NCBI GenBank assembly: GCA_035516255.1
Contig: DATJAL010000002.1
Coordinates: 248,001 to 312,000, forward strand
Reading direction: 5' to 3'
Source of the DNA: Chitinivibrionales bacterium
Lineage (GTDB): Bacteria > Fibrobacterota > Chitinivibrionia > Chitinivibrionales > FEN-1185
DNA: 64,000 nt
In this document: one piece after another, positions 1 to 8,132 of the stretch
Position numbering within the stretch: position 1 is the first letter of the stretch
Layout of the letters: every line of letters starts with the position of its first letter
Notes under the pieces: model-generated
Seen by the model: the letters and a program-made list of their open reading frames with translations, nothing else
Database searches by the model: none
What the model was told of the DNA's origin: nothing
Position numbers and translations under genes: made by a program

Positions 1-6
1 CAACTG

Positions 7-1776
7 TCAAGGTTGTCGTACACCCGCCGCCAGCCAAGCGCACAGCCCCGCCAGGAAAAAATGCCCGTCTGCAAACAGGTTGAAAAGCACCGACCTGCCT
101 ATCCGGTGCTCGCGGTTGAACCGCATGAAAACGTACAGATAGAGAAGCGGAATCATCTGGAGAAAAAATCCTACCGACACGTGCAGGCTTTTTGCCGGCC
201 CGACGAACAGGGGAGAAAGCGCGCACACGACGCCGGTGAGCAGGATCACCGCGAGAACGAGTTTTCTGGCCCCTTCCTCGCCGATGATGGTGACCAGCGT
301 TTCCCTGCCCATGATCCTGTCGCCTTCGATATCGCGCAAATCAAAGATCAAGGAGCGGAGAAACGCCAGGACGAAAATGAGTATGAAGCAGGGCATGGTG
401 ATCAGTGAGATGCGGCTCGCGCCGCCGGCGCCCGCCATGGGAACGAACGTGAGCACGATGCCCCAGGCCAGCGCAACGAACAGGTCGCGTGACATGGGCA
501 CGTCTTTGAGTTTGCCGTACCGGAGGAACTTTCGTAAAAATGCGGGAACGATGGTGATATGATACACCGATCCGGCAAACGTCGCGAATAGCATGAGATA
601 AAAAAGGACCCTGCTTTCAAGAAAACTTATTACCAGGATAAGCAGGATGCACACGGCCACCACCGCATACAGCGCGGGCTTGTGCGCGCTGTAGAAACGG
701 TACCTTCCCACGCCGAGGTGCTGGGTTGCTTCCATGCTCGTGAGGCTGTTCCACAGGTACATTGAAAGGAAATAAAGAAACGAAAGCGCGAAACCGGAAA
801 CCGTTTGAGGCAGTCCCTGGAGCACGCACGACGCGTAATAGACGAGCGCCGCTCCGGTCGCTACAAAAATATTGAGCGTGGAAAAAAGGTCGATGACGTG
901 CCGCAGCAGGTTTACCGGCGTGATTTTCCGAGTTTGGTCCATATACAAAAGATAATCCGTGATGCGTTTGATCATCCAGTTGGGCGTTGACGCGCCGGCC
1001 GTGATGCCCACGGTCTTGCAGTTGGCGATCTTGTCCCATTCGATTTCTTTTTCGGTCTCGATCCATTGCGTGGGCGTACCGGTTTCCGCCGCGATTTTTG
1101 CAAGACGCCTGGTGTTGGCGCTGTTTTTCCCGCCCACCACGAGCACGGCGTCGACCTTTTTCGCGAGCTCGCGCGTCTCTTCCTGACGCCGGTCGGTCGC
1201 CGAACAGGTGGTTTTTTTTATCACCACCTCGCCGCCCGCAAAGCGCTTGCGGATTGCGCCGGCGATTTCGTCAAAGGTGACGTTGTCGAAGGTGGTCTGC
1301 GAGACAAGGCAGATTTTTTTTAAACCGGGCAGCTTTTCCACATCGTCGGGTGAGCCGACGAGGTGGCCGGCATCGCCCGCGTATCCCTGTAGTCCCACCA
1401 CTTCGGCATGTCCCGCGTCTCCGGTGATGACGATGGCGTAGCCCTGCGCCCGGTATTTCTCAATGACGCGGTGCACGGTCTTGACTTTTGGGCATGTGCC
1501 GTCGATCACGTGGCCGCGCGGCTCCCACGAGCGCTGGACTTCGGGCGCCACGCCGTGCGCGCGGATGAGAATGGACGATCCCGCCGGCGGCGGGTTGCCA
1601 TCGTCAAGCGCGGTGATGCCGCGCTCCTTGAGCATCTGCACGGTCTGGTTGTTGTGGATGAGTGGTCCAAGGGTGTACACGCCGCCGCCGGATTTGGCCG
1701 CCTGCTCGAGCGCGATGTCGACCGCGCGCCGCACGCCCATGCAGAACCCCGCGGTGGTGGCAGTGATGATTCTCAT
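7..1776 (-). CDS. ispH: IspH-UbiA fusion: HMBPP reductase with C-terminal prenyltransferase-like membrane domain
   Basis: This 589-residue protein joins two enzymes. Residues 1-285 are a full IspH, the Fe-S enzyme that makes IPP/DMAPP at the end of the MEP pathway. The three cluster cysteines are present (C12 in GFCMGV, C95 in DGTCPKV, C191 in TTCSATDRRQ), as are H41, H74, the acid in GHAEV, GGKNSANT and AGASTPNW. Residues about 290-589 hold some eight hydrophobic segments and the second UbiA aspartate motif DLRDIEGDRIMGRETL (479-494). The first UbiA motif, usually NDxxDxxxD, is here WNSLTSMEA near N343 and lacks the aspartates. Known families give each half; that the halves act in sequence (prenyl-PP supply, then transfer in the membrane) is inference. 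No long polyprenyl synthase gene is nearby. The gene is complete, starts at ATG without a strong ribosome site, and is divergent from the ABC gene. Confidence 0.93.
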   Translation of the reverse strand: MRIITATTAGFCMGVRRAVDIALEQAAKSGGGVYTLGPLIHNNQTVQMLKERGITALDDGNPPPAGSSILIRAHGVAPEVQRSWEPRGHVIDGTCPKVKTVHRVIEKYRAQGYAIVITGDAGHAEVVGLQGYAGDAGHLVGSPDDVEKLPGLKKICLVSQTTFDNVTFDEIAGAIRKRFAGGEVVIKKTTCSATDRRQEETRELAKKVDAVLVVGGKNSANTRRLAKIAAETGTPTQWIETEKEIEWDKIANCKTVGITAGASTPNWMIKRITDYLLYMDQTRKITPVNLLRHVIDLFSTLNIFVATGAALVYYASCVLQGLPQTVSGFALSFLYFLSMYLWNSLTSMEATQHLGVGRYRFYSAHKPALYAVVAVCILLILVISFLESRVLFYLMLFATFAGSVYHITIVPAFLRKFLRYGKLKDVPMSRDLFVALAWGIVLTFVPMAGAGGASRISLITMPCFILIFVLAFLRSLIFDLRDIEGDRIMGRETLVTIIGEEGARKLVLAVILLTGVVCALSPLFVGPAKSLHVSVGFFLQMIPLLYLYVFMRFNREHRIGRSVLFNLFADGHFFLAGLCAWLAAGVRQP

Positions 1777-1912
1777 GAATTAAAAATACATGATGAGAAT
1801 TTTATTTATAATAATAAGAATAGTCGGCGGATGATGTCATCAGGCAACCGACAGCATCTATTTTAAAATAAGCACTTTAAAATCATCGTCGCATAAGGCA
1901 TTTTTAATCCCT

Positions 1913-2842
1913 ATGTCCGACGCCGTCATTAAAATCCAGAACCTGTTTAAAAGCTTTGGCAAGAACGCAATTTTCGACGACGCCTCCTTGTCCATTATTG
2001 AAGGCTGCGCGTTCGGGCTCGTGGGCCTGAACGGCAGCGGCAAGACAACGCTGATTCGCTTGCTTCTCGGCCTTTTGCGTCCCAACCGGGGAAGCATCAA
2101 CGTGCTCGGATTTGATCCCTGGAGGCACCGGGCGGAATATTTCCGGCGGCTCGGCGTCATCCTTGACCATGACGGGTTTGCCGGCAACCTGACCGTGGCC
2201 CAGAACTTAAAAGTCTTTTCCGCGGCAAAGAGAATGGAATGGCGGCACGTGGAAGCATATGTAAACGAGTTCTGGCGGGACACCTTCATCGAGGATGAAT
2301 TCCGCAACGGAAAGAAAAAAGTTAAGCTGCTGTCGAGGGGACAGAAGGTGCAATGCGCCATTTGCCGCGCGTTTCTCTCGTGGCCCGCCGTGTATTTTCT
2401 CGACGAGCCCCTGGTGGCCCTCGATGTTGACGCAAGCGACCACTTTTACCGGCTTGTAAAGCTCGCCAAGGAAAAGGGCGGCACCGTGCTCATCAGTTCC
2501 CACCAGCTTCAGGCAATAGAGGATTTGTGCGACACGGTAGGCATGCTTCACAACAAACGCATCGATATTCTCAAGTCGCATGATGAAGCGGCCATGCCGA
2601 AACCGTGGTTCGTGCGCTGCGCGCAGGGGCAGAACTTCGGCTCAGTCATAGAGGACATCTGCCGGTTTCATCCGGAGTATGACAATGGAGCATGGCGTTT
2701 TTCCGTTGTAGACCCACCCGCGGTTGTCCCGAAAATAGTGTCCGCGCTTGTTGCCGAAGGCTGCGAGATCCAGGAAGTCGGGCCGGAACCGGACGACCTT
2801 AAAGACAGGATACGCGATCATTACCGGGAAACAAGAAAATAG
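1913..2842 (+). CDS. ABC transporter ATP-binding protein
   Basis: ATPase subunit of an ABC-2-type exporter, 309 residues. Walker A is GLNGSGKTT (38-46), the signature region reads LLSRGQK (139-145), a variant of LSGGQ, Walker B is AVYFLDEP with D164-E165, and the H-loop histidine is H197 in SSHQ. After about residue 215 comes a roughly 95-residue C-terminal extension, as in many CcmA/NatA-type ATPases. It is followed, after a 152-base gap occupied by an inverted-repeat element, by a small membrane protein that is its likely permease. The substrate cannot be told. The stop codon lies within the left arm of the downstream repeat. Confidence 0.93.
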   Translation: MSDAVIKIQNLFKSFGKNAIFDDASLSIIEGCAFGLVGLNGSGKTTLIRLLLGLLRPNRGSINVLGFDPWRHRAEYFRRLGVILDHDGFAGNLTVAQNLKVFSAAKRMEWRHVEAYVNEFWRDTFIEDEFRNGKKKVKLLSRGQKVQCAICRAFLSWPAVYFLDEPLVALDVDASDHFYRLVKLAKEKGGTVLISSHQLQAIEDLCDTVGMLHNKRIDILKSHDEAAMPKPWFVRCAQGQNFGSVIEDICRFHPEYDNGAWRFSVVDPPAVVPKIVSALVAEGCEIQEVGPEPDDLKDRIRDHYRETRK

Positions 2843-2980
2843 CCGCAGAGACGCAGAGAACACGGAGAAAAAGAGCGTTGAAAATTGGATTCGGAATAGA
2901 CGGGGAATGGATAACCAAATCTTTTCAGTAAATTTTGATTAAACTTGCTTTCACCCTGTGCCTCTGTGGCTATTTTTCTT
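2833..2980. repeat. MITE-like inverted-repeat element
   Basis: The left arm (from about 2833, reading AATAGCCGCAGAGACGCAG) and the reverse complement of the right arm (ending about 2980, reading AATAGCCACAGAGGCACAG) match at most positions over about 25 bases. The 100-base interior has no gene. The left arm contains the last codons and stop of the ABC ATPase gene. Similar 'cagag' intergenic repeats are, from general knowledge, common in many bacterial genomes. Whether it is mobile cannot be judged from one copy. Confidence 0.6.
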
Positions 2981-2994
2981 AATAGGAATAGAAA

Positions 2995-3663
2995 ATGAAA
3001 GACACCCTCACCATCATTAAAAAGGAATGGCGCAGCTTCTTCGGAAGCGAAAAGGGCGTTTTTGCCGTGCACGGCATTCTGATTTTTGTTTGGAGTTTTA
3101 TCCCGCTGAGCAGCGGTTCGGGATCCGTTCTGTCCGGAAACCCGCTCTGGTGGCTTTTCTTTTCGGTCATCGTGAGCGGCAGCTTCGCCAATTCAGTGTT
3201 CGTGGCTGAACGCCTGAGCGGTTCCATGGAAATTCTTCTGACCAGCGGATTCCCGCGCAACAGCGTCCTGTTGGGGAAGACCGGTTTTGTCATTCTCATG
3301 GCCGTCGTCATCGGCGGGCTGAGCTTCGCGCTGTCGTTTTTATGGGCGAGCCTCATTTCCAAACAGTGTCTTTTTCAAACAGATTCCCTGCTGTTCGGGG
3401 CGCTGCTTTACTGCGCGGGCACGTTCATGAACGCGGCCGCCGGCGCGTGGATGTCCATACGCCTGTCGAGCCCGCGCCTGCTGCCCTTTGTCAACTTACT
3501 GTTCGTCGGCCTCGTGTGCGGGATCTATTACGCGCTCCGCTACGCGGCCGGCGTGCCCGGATGGCCGCTGTTTCTTTTTCTCGCCGCCGCCGGGATTGCG
3601 TTTCTTTTACTTGCCAAAAAGGACTTCAACGGTGAAAAAATCATTGCTCCGCTTGACCTGTAG
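2995..3663 (+). CDS. ABC-2-type transporter permease
   Basis: A 222-residue membrane protein with about six hydrophobic segments. It opens with the short amphipathic stretch MKDTLTIIKKEWRSFF that is typical of ABC-2 permeases. The segment VAERLSGSMEILLTSGFPR between early helices matches the cytoplasmic 'E...GTLE.L...P' region of that family (known family feature, matched by eye). It follows the ABC ATPase on the same strand and probably forms the exporter with it. Its 3' end overlaps the start of the apbE gene by 32 bases, which suggests translational coupling and a shared role with the flavin transferase. Confidence 0.82.
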   Translation: MKDTLTIIKKEWRSFFGSEKGVFAVHGILIFVWSFIPLSSGSGSVLSGNPLWWLFFSVIVSGSFANSVFVAERLSGSMEILLTSGFPRNSVLLGKTGFVILMAVVIGGLSFALSFLWASLISKQCLFQTDSLLFGALLYCAGTFMNAAAGAWMSIRLSSPRLLPFVNLLFVGLVCGIYYALRYAAGVPGWPLFLFLAAAGIAFLLLAKKDFNGEKIIAPLDL

Positions 3664-4660
3664 CGCCGCCGTGCTTTTCGGCATCGGCGCGGCGCTCGCC
3701 GGCTGCGCCAGGGTGGAAAAGCACGCCCGGCATTTTTTCGGCCTCGACACGGGCATCGACGTCACGGTGTATTCGGCGTCCTCGCGGGCCGAGGCCGACA
3801 TCGATTCGTTCGAGGCGCTCACGGGACGGCTCGAGGACATGCTTTCCATTTCCAAGCAGTCAAGCGTGATATGGCGAATCAACCACCGGCCGGATTCCCT
3901 GGCGTCCGTTTCAGCCGCATTTTCCCCGATCATTGCCGCATGCAGAAAAGAATATGCGTTGTCCGGCGGGCTGTTCGACGTCACCGTGGAGCCGTTCAAG
4001 ACCCTTTACGGATTGGAATCGCACCAGAGGGAAAACCACGTTCCGTCGCAGGCTGAAATCGACAGCGTGCTCGCGCTCACCGGGTTCGGCCGCGTCCGGT
4101 TTGTTTCGGACAGCGTTTTGGTTTTACCGCGCGGCATGCACTTTGACTTCGGCGGCATCGCAAAGGGGTTTGTGCTGCGGGAAGCCACGAAGTTCTTCAG
4201 CGAAAGGGGGCACGCGAGCTTTCTGGTGAACCTCGGGGGCGACCTTGTAGCATACGGCACCAAGCCGTCGAACGAGCCGTGGGTGATCGGCATACAGGAT
4301 CCGCGCGATTCGGTTAATCTGATCGCCACGCTGTCGTTTACCGGCGGCTGCGTGTTCACCAGCGGCGATTATGAGCGGTGTTTCATTGTCAACGGCAAAC
4401 GGTACCACCACCTCTTCGATCCGAAAACGGGCAAGCCGGGCTCCCTCAACATGAGCGCGACCGTGACGGGACGCGACCCGCTGGCGGTCGACGCGGCCAT
4501 TAAGACCGCGTTCCTGATGCCCGCGGAAAAGGCGCTTGAATATCTTTCGACAAGGAACATGTTGGGATTTCTCATTGACAGCACGAAAACGGGGTGGGCG
4601 AGCGCGGGGCTGAAGCAGTCCTTGACGCCCAATCCTGGTTTTGTGGTGAATTACCGATAG
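3632..4660 (+). CDS. apbE: FAD:protein FMN transferase (ApbE), lipoprotein
   Basis: ApbE moves FMN from FAD onto a threonine of target proteins outside the cytoplasm. The start is GTG at 3632, preceded by an AAGGA site; the longer open frame upstream belongs to the overlapping permease. This gives 342 residues beginning with a lipoprotein signal ending in ALAGC. Family motifs visible are DFGGIAKGFVLRE, FLVNLGGDLVAYG, FTSGDYER, and the HHLFDPKTGKPG histidine-loop followed by AVDAAIKTAFL near the C-terminus. No FMN-binding target gene with a clear SGAT motif is intact in the window. Together with the NusG_II and Gx genes, which converge on it from the other strand, it suggests a flavin-dependent redox system at the inner membrane (inference). 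Confidence 0.93.
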   Translation: MKKSLLRLTCSAAVLFGIGAALAGCARVEKHARHFFGLDTGIDVTVYSASSRAEADIDSFEALTGRLEDMLSISKQSSVIWRINHRPDSLASVSAAFSPIIAACRKEYALSGGLFDVTVEPFKTLYGLESHQRENHVPSQAEIDSVLALTGFGRVRFVSDSVLVLPRGMHFDFGGIAKGFVLREATKFFSERGHASFLVNLGGDLVAYGTKPSNEPWVIGIQDPRDSVNLIATLSFTGGCVFTSGDYERCFIVNGKRYHHLFDPKTGKPGSLNMSATVTGRDPLAVDAAIKTAFLMPAEKALEYLSTRNMLGFLIDSTKTGWASAGLKQSLTPNPGFVVNYR

Positions 4661-4707
4661 CAGGGATCGTTTATTGAGGCTTCAGGAAAAATTGGTGCCG
4701 ATGATTT

Positions 4708-5877
4708 TTATTTTATCACTCTTAAAATAACAAGCTTATAAAGCCCTGTAACCAAAGCAGTTATCCAGTTAGTCTCAATTGATCCTTCAAGGCTGTTTTT
4801 CAAAATTTTTTCCTCTTTTCGCCCAAAAATTACAGCAATTTTATTTTTTATAAACCTCTTCCCATCTTCCGCGATCCCGGGAAAATATTCCAGCGCAAGC
4901 ACACCTGCGAAAATTGTTTCATCATGCCGCTTGAATATTGCCCGTAAAGTCTGCAGCATCACCGCATGAAAGTTGAAATACGAAAGAATGCTGGAAACCT
5001 GGAGCCAAGTCCAGAGCCGCAGCCATTGCTTGAGCGTCGCGTCGACACCCTCGTGCGTGACAAATGGGATAATTTCAATCCGCGTGCCGTAGGAAAAGAA
5101 CAGATCGACGCAGGCGATAAAAACGAAAAGCACCCAGAAACCGGACATTGGCTTGAAGAATGCTTTGATTGATCCTTTGAGTTGAATCTGAACGATCAAC
5201 GATGCGGCAACGGCGCATGCGCACAGCGCTTCATAAGAATCTGAGAAGACGATCGCAATGCAGGAGCACAAAAGTATCCATGAAAAGAAATGATTGGATG
5301 ATGAAGCTCTGATCGCCGGAAGATGGAAATTGTTTTGCGAATCCATAGAGATCATTCCGGGTCCAACCACTTTGTAAACCAGCGGCGCGAGCAGCCCCAC
5401 GATACCGCCGAAAATGACGGATGCAATGAGCATCACCGGGATCTGGTAAAACAGGTGCAGGTTGGCAGCCATGAGCGCGTACACCGCGCACAGTTGTCCG
5501 GCATTGTGGAACGCTGCGCCGATGGTGCCGAGGCCGATGGTCCCGAGAAGCTTGTTTTTTCCGAGCAGGCTCCAGAAGATTCCCATGGTAATGGTCGAGA
5601 GAACGCCGCCGCTCATCGCCAGGGATATGGTGAGAAATGAAAAACCGAAATAAAATCCCACGATCCACGTGCGCAACAGGGAAAACAGCACAGCATCAAC
5701 CGCGCCGTATTCGATGATCCAGAGAATGGTGATGATGTTCGCGAGCCCGGGCTTGAGCCAGGGGAAAAAGGGGAGGCGCGGGATGAAAAATTCAAGTGCG
5801 TTCAGGGCCACGGCGCACAAGAGCCACACCGTTTTTCTCACCGCCTGCTGCTGCGCCGCGTCATTGAGTGATTGCAT
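4708..5877 (-). CDS. Gx transporter (Hpre_diP_synt_I) fused to EcfT-like domain
   Basis: A membrane protein of 389 residues. The N-terminal 200 residues carry five to six helices and match the Gx transporter family (once called heptaprenyl diphosphate synthase component I), for example FFPWLKPGLANIITI and LLGTIGLGTIGAAFHNAGQL. After a short hydrophilic link, the C-terminal 185 residues have further helices and a cytoplasmic segment LALEYFPGIAEDGKRFI that resembles the coupling region of CbiQ/EcfT proteins. The start ATG at 5877 overlaps the NusG_II gene by 17 bases and has a GGGAAAGG site; a longer frame to 5949 runs inside that gene. In Gram-positive flavin-based electron-transfer loci, Gx-type and EcfT-type genes are separate neighbours, so a fusion here is notable. 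The EcfT assignment is by motif only. Confidence 0.75.
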   Translation of the reverse strand: MQSLNDAAQQQAVRKTVWLLCAVALNALEFFIPRLPFFPWLKPGLANIITILWIIEYGAVDAVLFSLLRTWIVGFYFGFSFLTISLAMSGGVLSTITMGIFWSLLGKNKLLGTIGLGTIGAAFHNAGQLCAVYALMAANLHLFYQIPVMLIASVIFGGIVGLLAPLVYKVVGPGMISMDSQNNFHLPAIRASSSNHFFSWILLCSCIAIVFSDSYEALCACAVAASLIVQIQLKGSIKAFFKPMSGFWVLFVFIACVDLFFSYGTRIEIIPFVTHEGVDATLKQWLRLWTWLQVSSILSYFNFHAVMLQTLRAIFKRHDETIFAGVLALEYFPGIAEDGKRFIKNKIAVIFGRKEEKILKNSLEGSIETNWITALVTGLYKLVILRVIK

Positions 5878-6238
5878 CGATGCCTTTCCCGGACGAAGCT
5901 TCAAGTTCGATGAGGATATGGTTCGGCGCGCACACGATCTGCTGGCCAACGCGCCGTATCGCGCCCGCGTGCACGCAGATCTGCTTGGGACAATCCGCCC
6001 ACGCTACGCGCACGCTGTTGTCGCGGATGGAAAGGGACAGGTCGCCGATTTTTCCCTTCAGGGTGATTTCCTTTGGGGAAGAAAGGGCGTATTGGGCGAT
6101 TTTCTTGTTTTCGCGGTAAACCACGACGGTGGCGGGCGCGTGGGATTGCATGAGGGGTAAAAAGAGAAGAGCCCCGGCAAGACATGATGCGATGATGACA
6201 AAATCAAGGAAGGTGAATGATTTCAACTTGTGAGGCAT
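5861..6238 (-). CDS. NusG domain II-containing membrane-anchored protein
   Basis: A 125-residue protein with one N-terminal membrane anchor (about residues 12-32) and a small extracytoplasmic beta domain. The latter half, with RVAWADCPKQICVHAG and the following QQIVCAPNHILIEL, is the hallmark of NusG_II proteins: a CPxxxC pair and a CxPN motif. Family members sit beside Gx transporter and ApbE genes and resemble EetA of flavin-based electron transfer (recalled knowledge). The start ATG at 6238 is chosen over the upstream frame because the anchor begins there. The gene overlaps the Gx-EcfT gene by 17 bases and lies 44 bases after the 613-residue unknown gene. Confidence 0.85.
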   Translation of the reverse strand: MPHKLKSFTFLDFVIIASCLAGALLFLPLMQSHAPATVVVYRENKKIAQYALSSPKEITLKGKIGDLSLSIRDNSVRVAWADCPKQICVHAGAIRRVGQQIVCAPNHILIELEASSGKGIDAITQ

Positions 6239-6282
6239 GATGTATCGGTTGTAAAGATAGTTGATGGATCCATCAGGGATGA

Positions 6283-8124
6283 CTATTCTCCAATGAACCT
6301 CGCCGCCCAGCTCCGCACGGTTTTCCCATTGAGCACATGAAAGGTGCGCAGCTTCCGTATCGTTTCCATACTGAACGCCGAAAGCGGTATCCATACGAAT
6401 CGTTTCTTGAATTTCTTGGCCAGCCCGGTAAGCCGCACACCCGGTTTTTTCGCCGCGACGTAGGGAATAATCTTTTCCCGTGAAAACAACAATGCGCCGT
6501 ACGCGAGATATTCGGAAAGGCTTTTGAGCTCCGGCGCGTCGCTGAGCGCGAACACGTTGGGAATCAGGCGCGGCGGAAACAGCAGGGAGAGTCCGCCGTA
6601 TCTCGAGCGTGCGATGCCCGGGCCGATCAGGTCGGCGTACGGGTCGGTGGCGTAGAACGTGAGGGTGGATTCCTGGTCATGCTCGGCGTACCACGTTGCG
6701 CAGTGCGGGTAGTTGTCGTCGTGCCCCTCGTCGAAGATGATCACCACCATGTCGGTTTTTCCCTGCGAGGGCGGGATTTCCCGCACGTAAATGTCGGCGT
6801 TGAACCAGTTGCGCATGGTTTCGCGGATGTCGATGCCGTCCTTCACCGACACGGTGAATTTCTCCGTGAGCGACCGGTCCTCGCACACCACGGCCCCGGC
6901 CTTTTTGCGCACGTGCGCGTTGAACCCCTCGATGCGCCGGTCCTCGGGCACGTGCGAGCACACGGAGCCGGGCCGCCACGAAAAACGGTATTTCTTTTTT
7001 GCCAATTGCGAGGGGTCGGGCTTGATGGAAAGCGTCCGCCAGTACACCCGCACGTCGCGGAACATGTTGATTGCCGGCCTCGCGCCGGCATCCCCGGGCA
7101 GCTCCACTTTGTCAATTCCAACGGAGAGCAGCGGTTTGTCAAGTTCAAAGGGCAGATACGGATAATATTTGGCGCTTTTAAGGATGTGGAGCGCATAGGC
7201 GTTGCCGCCGACGCCCTTGGCGGCCGCCACGATGTCGAACAGCGTCGGCATGAATCGGCGCTCGCTCACCGTGAGGTTGCGCAGAAACGTGAGGCCGGCC
7301 TGGATCCGGGCCGGGGAAAGAAAGGCCGCGTCCTCGCTCGCGTCGGAATATTCGTCGCGTGTCTCGATGAAAAGGCTCTTCACGGTGTCGGCCGGGTTGA
7401 CGCGCCGCGAAAACGGCTCATACCGTTCGCGCTCGAACTTGCCGGCGACGTACGGCAGTTCGCCGAGCGCGAAGTAGAGGTGGTCGGGGTTGACGAATTC
7501 CCTGGTGATGGCGTACGAAGGCGTCTTTGCAAAGGAGAGGTTGTAGGTTTTCTCCTTTTTAAAATGGCGCACCACCGCGCTATAACGGTTCATGTGGACC
7601 AGCGCGAGAATGTTGCGATAATCGCAGCGCAACTGATGAAGCCTGAACGCGGTGAACTGGGCGCCGGTTTCCTGGTCATGGAAATGCTCGGATCCACTGG
7701 CGCCGATTTCGGGATGGCCCGACGCGATCACACGCAGGCACAGCGACGCATAAGCGTCAAAGCCGAGCTGCGCCACGGCATAATCGTCTGGAAGCGGCGG
7801 GAGCGGCGCAGGGGCACTTAGCTCAGCATGGCCGATGCAGAAGCACCGGACATGGTTCTGCCCGCTCTGGCGCATCGCCTCAATGGACGCATCGCAGGGA
7901 TCCGCAGGCGCGTAATACACCGTTCCGTCCGCACCCCGCGCGATCACGGCGGAGATGTGCGGCAGATCGTGGATGGCGTCGAGCAGATGCTCCTCGAAGC
8001 ATTCCGGAATGTCAACGGCGATGCAGTCGAATTTTTCCTGAAGGCACAGGTCGCGTATGTGCTGGGCAAAGGTGAGTTTTCCGTGGATATAGGGGACGAG
8101 GGTGATGGAATCCGCCAGCTTCAT
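6283..8124 (-). CDS. Unknown protein in MoxR operon, TraB/DUF5682-like N-terminus
   Basis: I do not recognise this protein with certainty. It has 613 residues from ATG 8124; a TTG at 8136 overlapping the previous stop is the alternative start. There is no signal peptide or membrane segment, so it is probably cytoplasmic. The first 100 residues (VPYIHGKLTFAQHIRD, then FDCIAVDIPECFEEH, then VYYAPADPCDASIEAMR) follow the layout of TraB/PrgY/DUF5682 proteins, which often accompany MoxR ATPases; that match is by eye and weak. The last 200 residues include MVVIIFDEGHDDNYPHCATWY, rich in acids and histidines that could bind metal, but no known catalytic motif. It follows the MoxR gene by 8 bases, so the two are co-expressed and probably act together. 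Confidence 0.6.
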   Translation of the reverse strand: MKLADSITLVPYIHGKLTFAQHIRDLCLQEKFDCIAVDIPECFEEHLLDAIHDLPHISAVIARGADGTVYYAPADPCDASIEAMRQSGQNHVRCFCIGHAELSAPAPLPPLPDDYAVAQLGFDAYASLCLRVIASGHPEIGASGSEHFHDQETGAQFTAFRLHQLRCDYRNILALVHMNRYSAVVRHFKKEKTYNLSFAKTPSYAITREFVNPDHLYFALGELPYVAGKFERERYEPFSRRVNPADTVKSLFIETRDEYSDASEDAAFLSPARIQAGLTFLRNLTVSERRFMPTLFDIVAAAKGVGGNAYALHILKSAKYYPYLPFELDKPLLSVGIDKVELPGDAGARPAINMFRDVRVYWRTLSIKPDPSQLAKKKYRFSWRPGSVCSHVPEDRRIEGFNAHVRKKAGAVVCEDRSLTEKFTVSVKDGIDIRETMRNWFNADIYVREIPPSQGKTDMVVIIFDEGHDDNYPHCATWYAEHDQESTLTFYATDPYADLIGPGIARSRYGGLSLLFPPRLIPNVFALSDAPELKSLSEYLAYGALLFSREKIIPYVAAKKPGVRLTGLAKKFKKRFVWIPLSAFSMETIRKLRTFHVLNGKTVRSWAARFIGE

Positions 8125-8132
8125 AGCCAGCC

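Noticed and set aside
6679-7821. 380-codon plus-strand frame over the 613-residue unknown gene
   Set aside because: Composition is typical of antisense shadows and the minus-strand gene is fixed by its 8-base spacing to the MoxR gene.
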